Below are positions 33,418-36,633 of a DNA stretch of 36,633 nucleotides, in pieces. Position 1 is the stretch's first letter, and each line of letters starts with the position of its first letter. The notes under the pieces were generated by a model that saw nothing but the letters and a program-made list of their open reading frames with translations, did not search any database and was not told where the DNA came from. Location: assembly GCA_013214635.1 (NCBI GenBank), contig JABSSC010000046.1, forward strand, positions 1-36,633, read 5' to 3'. Source of the DNA: Paracoccaceae bacterium (GTDB taxonomy: Bacteria > Pseudomonadota > Alphaproteobacteria > Rhodobacterales > Rhodobacteraceae). The position numbers were made by a program, and so were the translations under genes.

Positions 33418-33894
33418 GTGAGCCAATCGCTCCCATCCTCTGTTCTTTTCTGCTGCGACCACAATGCCGTCCGTTCGCCCATGGCCGAAGGGATGATGAA
33501 AAAGTTCTATGGTCACGACAGCTATATCCAGTCGGCGGGCGTCAAGAACGATCTGGAAATCGACGGTTTCTCAATCGCCGTCTGCGCCGAGATCGGCGTG
33601 CCGCTGGAACGACACCGGTCTCGGTCCTTTGACGAGATGGAGGAATGGGGAGACGACCTGTCGGGCTTTGATCTGGTGATCGCACTCTCCCCGGCGTCGC
33701 AGCGCCGCGCGTTGGAACTCACGCGGTATTACCATCTTTACGTCGAATACTGGCCGATCCTTGACCCGACCGGGTTGGGGGAAACCCGCGAAGCGAAACT
33801 CGCCACCTACCGGCAGGCCCGCGATCAGATCCGCGACCGCATTTTGGGGCGCTTTGGACCTCCCACCCAAAACGCCGACAATACTCCGACGTAA
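33418..33894 (+). CDS. Low-molecular-weight protein tyrosine phosphatase-like protein
   Basis: A 158-residue member of the LMW-PTP/arsenate reductase fold. The P-loop CX5R-S is C13-DHNAV-R19-S20, followed by PMAEG; a candidate general-acid Asp is D116 in YWPILDPTG. The usual Gly in the loop is His15, so catalytic behaviour may differ from classical enzymes. The start is GTG, one base after the UPF0262 stop with GGAGGG before it. The physiological substrate is unknown. Confidence 0.88.
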   Translation: MSQSLPSSVLFCCDHNAVRSPMAEGMMKKFYGHDSYIQSAGVKNDLEIDGFSIAVCAEIGVPLERHRSRSFDEMEEWGDDLSGFDLVIALSPASQRRALELTRYYHLYVEYWPILDPTGLGETREAKLATYRQARDQIRDRILGRFGPPTQNADNTPT

Positions 33895-33994
33895 TGCCGA
33901 CATTGTGCCGACGCGTTGCAGACGTGGCGCATCCCCGCGTCAAAGATACCCATTTTTCCCAATGGCCCTTGAATTATCGGTTGTTTGCGCGCAT

Positions 33995-34027
33995 CTAGGC
34001 GCCCGTCCACAACAGGTGGGCGCCTAG
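33995..34027 (+). terminator. Strong hairpin in the infA leader
   Basis: CTAGGCGCCC / GGGCGCCTAG is a perfect 10-bp stem around a 13-base loop. It ends just before the ribosome site (AAGGAG) of infA. There is no T-run. It may end transcripts from the upstream operon, mark a processing site, or form a regulatory leader structure of infA. Confidence 0.45.
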
Positions 34028-34040
34028 CGAAGGAGACACC

Positions 34041-34259
34041 ATGGCCAAGGAAGAACTGCTCGAATTTCCCGGCGTCGTGAAGGAACTCCTGCCGAATGCG
34101 ACGTTCAGGGTCGAGCTGGAAAACGGCCATGAGATCATCGCACACACGGCAGGCAAGATGCGCAAAAACCGCATCCGCGTTCTGGCCGGCGACAAAGTTC
34201 AGGTTGAGATGACGCCCTATGATCTGACCAAGGGCCGGATCAACTACCGCTTCAAGTAA
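34041..34259 (+). CDS. infA: Translation initiation factor IF-1
   Basis: The 72-residue OB-fold protein that binds the ribosomal A site during initiation. The sequence is the textbook form: [60 protein letters not shown] precedes the ATG. It follows a 146-base gap containing a strong hairpin and is followed nine bases later by maf. Confidence 0.98.
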   Translation: MAKEELLEFPGVVKELLPNATFRVELENGHEIIAHTAGKMRKNRIRVLAGDKVQVEMTPYDLTKGRINYRFK

Positions 34260-34268
34260 GTCATTGAA

Positions 34269-34844
34269 TTGCGGCTGATTCTCGGCTCTGCAAGTCCGCG
34301 CCGACGCGAACTATTGGCTCAGATCGGGATTGTCCCGGACGAGATCCGGGCGGCCGATATCAACGAAGACCCACATCCCGGCGAGCTTCCGCGCCCCTAT
34401 TGCCGACGCATCACGCAAGAGAAAGCGCTGGCATTGGATATCGGCGACAGCGATGTCCTTTTGACCGCCGACACCACCGTCGCGGTCGGTCGGCGGATCT
34501 TGGGAAAACCTGCGGATGCGTCCGAATGCGAAGCGTTCCTGCGCCTGCTTTCTGGGCGGCGTCACAAGGTTATCACCGCGATCTGCGTACGCACCGTTAA
34601 CCAGATCCGTACCCGCGATGTTGTATCCACCGTGCAACTCAAGCGGCTATCCGATCAGGAGATTGCCGCATATCTCAAGACCGGCGACTGGCAGGGTAAG
34701 GCAGGCGGGTACGCCATTCAAGGACCCGCCGGCGCGTTGATTCCGTGGATCAGCGGATCATACCCTGCGATCATGGGTCTGCCCTTGGCGGAAACCGCAA
34801 ACCTGCTGAGCGCGGCGGGTTATGACGTTGCGGGGCTCGCGTGA
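34269..34844 (+). CDS. maf: Maf family nucleotide pyrophosphatase
   Basis: A 191-residue Maf/HAM1-like house-cleaning enzyme that hydrolyses modified or canonical nucleoside triphosphates. Signatures are the N-terminal [15 protein letters not shown], the catalytic [16 protein letters not shown], and [28 protein letters not shown] (known family pattern). The start is a TTG with no good ribosome site; it lies nine bases after infA, so translation is probably coupled. Its stop overlaps the GTG of the RNase E/G gene. Confidence 0.94.
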   Translation: MRLILGSASPRRRELLAQIGIVPDEIRAADINEDPHPGELPRPYCRRITQEKALALDIGDSDVLLTADTTVAVGRRILGKPADASECEAFLRLLSGRRHKVITAICVRTVNQIRTRDVVSTVQLKRLSDQEIAAYLKTGDWQGKAGGYAIQGPAGALIPWISGSYPAIMGLPLAETANLLSAAGYDVAGLA

Positions 34845-35848
34845 AAGGCGCATTGATCCTGTCCGGGTCGTGGCGCGGCCGGGACGCGGCGGCCTATCTG
34901 CTGGACGGGCAGTTAGAGGATTTTATTTGCGCGCCACCCAAAGGCGTTCCAAGCCCTGGCACCGTGTTGAGCGGAAAAATTGCCAGACCGGTCAAAGGTT
35001 TAGGCGGGTTCTTCGTTGACCTGCCCGGCAACCAGCGCGGCTTCATCCGCCAAACTAAGGGTATCTCGGCGGGTGCCAGCCTTCCTGTTCAGGTCACTGG
35101 CTTTGCGCGCGAAGGAAAAGCGATCCCGATCACGACAAAGATCGCCTACAAGGGACAGTTCGTCGTCATCACGCCCGATGCGCCGGGGCGCAACATTTCG
35201 CGAGCGATCACCGATCCCGATCGTCGAACTGACCTCGAGAGCGCATTAGCTAAGATCGACTTACCAGAGGGCTGTGGGATGGTCGTGCGATCCGCCTCCG
35301 CCGAAAGCCCCGTCCAACCAATTCTGGACGAGGCGCAATACCTCGTATCCCGACACCAAGCATTTCTCGACGGTGAAAACTCTGACCCAACACCCGAAGA
35401 CCTTTTGCTGGCAACCTGGCCCGATGCCCGGCGCGCAGCACCTGACGAGACGTTTGAAGCCTATGAAATCGAAGACCTTCTGTCGGATGCGCTTGGTCCG
35501 GTAACAAAACTCTCTGGTGGCGGGAGTATAGCGATTGAACCGACGCGCGCCTTGATTGCGGTGGATGTGAACACAGGCGCAGATACCTCACCCGCAGCTG
35601 GCCTCAAAGCGACGCTGGATGCAGTTCGCGACTTGCCAAGACTGTTGCGCCTGCGGGGGCTTGGCGGCCAGGTTATCCTCGATCCAGCCCCGTTTCCCAA
35701 AAAGGACCGCCGTACGGTCGAGAACAGCATAAAAGCCGCCTTTGCGAAGGATCCCATCAGCACAACCCTTGCCGGATGGACACCTTTGGGCCATTTCGAA
35801 CTTCAACGCCGCCATGCCCGCCTGCCTGTGTTGGAGCCTGACCAATGA
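34841..35848 (+). CDS. Ribonuclease E/G family protein, short form
   Basis: A 335-residue member of the RNase E/G family. It has an S1-like N-terminal part (about 38-100) and the catalytic core with two metal-binding acids, D242 in IAVDVNTG and D281 in VILDPAP. The Zn-link cysteines and the C-terminal scaffold of full RNase E are absent, so it is much shorter than E. coli RNase G (about 490). Such short forms are standard in the Rhodobacterales after maf. The start is a GTG overlapping the maf stop by four bases; the stop overlaps yacG. Confidence 0.9.
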   Translation: MKGALILSGSWRGRDAAAYLLDGQLEDFICAPPKGVPSPGTVLSGKIARPVKGLGGFFVDLPGNQRGFIRQTKGISAGASLPVQVTGFAREGKAIPITTKIAYKGQFVVITPDAPGRNISRAITDPDRRTDLESALAKIDLPEGCGMVVRSASAESPVQPILDEAQYLVSRHQAFLDGENSDPTPEDLLLATWPDARRAAPDETFEAYEIEDLLSDALGPVTKLSGGGSIAIEPTRALIAVDVNTGADTSPAAGLKATLDAVRDLPRLLRLRGLGGQVILDPAPFPKKDRRTVENSIKAAFAKDPISTTLAGWTPLGHFELQRRHARLPVLEPDQ

Positions 35849-36012
35849 CTTGCCCTGTGTGCAACAAACCAACATCCGAAAGCTATCGCCCGTTTTGTTC
35901 GCGGCGCTGCGCGGATGTGGACCTGGGTCGATGGCTAAAAGGGAACTATGTGATCGAAACGGATGAGGTCCCCGATCCGTTTGAAGATCAGCCTGACCAA
36001 AAACCACATTAG
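35845..36012 (+). CDS. yacG: DNA gyrase inhibitor YacG (zinc-finger protein)
   Basis: A 55-residue zinc-ribbon protein. The four zinc ligands are C3 and C6 (CPVC) and C18 and C22 (CSRRC), and the short helix [12 protein letters not shown] follows. YacG binds GyrB and inhibits DNA gyrase in E. coli. The ATG overlaps the RNase E/G stop by four bases. The position after maf and RNase E/G is the usual one in alphaproteobacteria. Confidence 0.92.
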   Translation: MTCPVCNKPTSESYRPFCSRRCADVDLGRWLKGNYVIETDEVPDPFEDQPDQKPH

Positions 36013-36090
36013 AAACGTGGATTTGCCCTCTGGACACCCCTGACACACCCGTCTAAAACGCCGCGACCCGAAGGCGACACCTTCACCCGT

Positions 36091-36165
36091 GCCCGGGTAG
36101 CTCAGGGGTAGAGCAGTGGATTGAAAATCCTCGTGTCGGTGGTTCGATTCCGCCCCCGGGCACCA
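36091..36165 (+). tRNA. tRNA-Phe (anticodon GAA)
   Basis: A complete 75-base cloverleaf with encoded CCA (36163-36165). The acceptor stem is GCCCGGG/CCCGGGC; the anticodon arm GGATT-GAA-AATCC gives GAA, reading TTC and TTT. It lies 78 bases after yacG. The 3' end of this tRNA is a common integration site for mobile elements, and the DNA that follows is markedly AT-rich. Confidence 0.97.
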
Positions 36166-36304
36166 TTTAAAGTAATTTTTCCGTACGAAAACAGCGACTT
36201 ACGCATTATAAGGTGCGTTCGGTCCACCTTAGGGTCCCCTTTTGACCCGCCAGTGCTCCCTATCTGACACTCTCATAGGCACAAACCCAAAAGCAGAGAA
36301 TGCC

Positions 36305-36517
36305 ATGAGCAAAATTGACATGTACGCAGCCGAGGCGCGCGCCAAACACTATGCAAAAACCATCGGGGTTGCACCGCCATCCAAGTTAATGGACGCGGAA
36401 CGCGCACCAACTGACGAGTTGCTGACATTCTGCAATGAAAACGGAATGTCGCTGGATTGGGTGTTCCTGGGCGACGTCGCGCCCATGGTGCGAGCATCTT
36501 TTCGGGCGTCGATGTGA
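36305..36517 (+). CDS. Small protein of unknown function after tRNA-Phe
   Basis: A 70-residue open frame, from the ATG at 36305 (MSKIDMYAAEARAKHYAK); an in-frame start at 36242 would add a poorly supported leader. The C-terminal part, ELLTFCNENGMSLDWVFLGDVAPMVR, resembles the segment found just after the DNA-binding helices of phage-type Cro/CI regulators, but the HTH itself is missing or not recognisable. The ribosome site is weak (GAGA). It is the first gene past tRNA-Phe, on the boundary to AT-rich DNA. Function unknown. Confidence 0.55.
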   Translation: MSKIDMYAAEARAKHYAKTIGVAPPSKLMDAERAPTDELLTFCNENGMSLDWVFLGDVAPMVRASFRASM

Positions 36518-36633
36518 AATTATAGTATTGTTCAGTTGTAGTAACTGTATGGGAGCAAGATATTTTTGATTTTTCAAGTTCAAGAATGAGTTCGTCAGTA
36601 ACAGTAGATTTATTTAGAATTAACTGGCCTTGT
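36518..36633. other. AT-rich tail with no gene seen
   Basis: By hand count 35 of 116 bases are G or C (about 30%), far below the coding DNA before it. No open frame, tRNA or clear hairpin is seen except a short CAGTT/AACTG inverted repeat. It may be the left edge of a horizontally acquired segment or an ordinary AT-rich intergenic region cut by the window. Confidence 0.5.

Overview
The window reads as chromosomal DNA of an alphaproteobacterium of the Rhodobacterales, most likely the marine Roseobacter group. This rests on three things: dense, moderately GC-rich coding; a core block in the order murA, DUF2948, GNAT, hisD, UPF0262, low-molecular-weight phosphatase, infA, maf, RNase E/G, yacG; and a sulfonate-catabolic locus typical of roseobacters. 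The species cannot be named from the sequence alone.

Region 1 (1-1979): a MarR-family regulator divergent from hmgA (homogentisate 1,2-dioxygenase, tyrosine/phenylalanine breakdown), with a perfect inverted repeat between them. Region 2 (1995-12657, minus strand): a long operon that I read as uptake and catabolism of 2,3-dihydroxypropane-1-sulfonate (DHPS). In transcription order it holds a 61-residue membrane protein, a TRAP transporter (DctP, DctQ, DctM types), the HisD-like sulfopropanediol dehydrogenase HpsN, an SDR and a zinc-type alcohol dehydrogenase (HpsO/HpsP-like), sulfolactate sulfo-lyase SuyA and SuyB, an Ldh_2-family (ComC-like) dehydrogenase and a universal stress protein. A DAO-type flavoprotein follows. 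DHPS would be imported, isomerised through the two 2-dehydrogenases, oxidised to sulfolactate by HpsN and cleaved by SuyAB to pyruvate and sulfite. A divergent LacI regulator and two 14-bp LacI-type palindromes sit at the head of the operon.

Region 3 (12747-16648, plus strand): the LacI gene is followed by a formylglycine-generating enzyme with both active-site cysteines and a gamma-glutamyltransferase whose start overlaps it by four bases. No sulfatase lies in the window, so the target of the formylglycine enzyme is not visible. Region 4 (16645-28991): a nine-gene minus-strand operon for an oligosaccharide (ABC importer, GH2 beta-mannosidase-like enzyme, sugar isomerase/epimerase, Gfo/Idh/MocA dehydrogenase, GH43 glycosidase, aldo/keto reductase). 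It is controlled by a second divergent LacI regulator with its own paired palindromes. Both transport operons have a strong hairpin directly after the binding-protein gene.

Region 5 (29042-36165): tRNA-Thr(GGT), a 48-residue basic protein, and the tightly packed housekeeping block listed above, ending in yacG and tRNA-Phe(GAA). Region 6 (36166-36633): past tRNA-Phe lie a small unknown gene and an AT-rich tail, which may be the edge of an integrated element. The most unusual items are the small membrane protein leading the TRAP operon, the orphan formylglycine enzyme/gamma-glutamyltransferase pair, and an HpsP-like dehydrogenase that has lost its structural-zinc cysteines.
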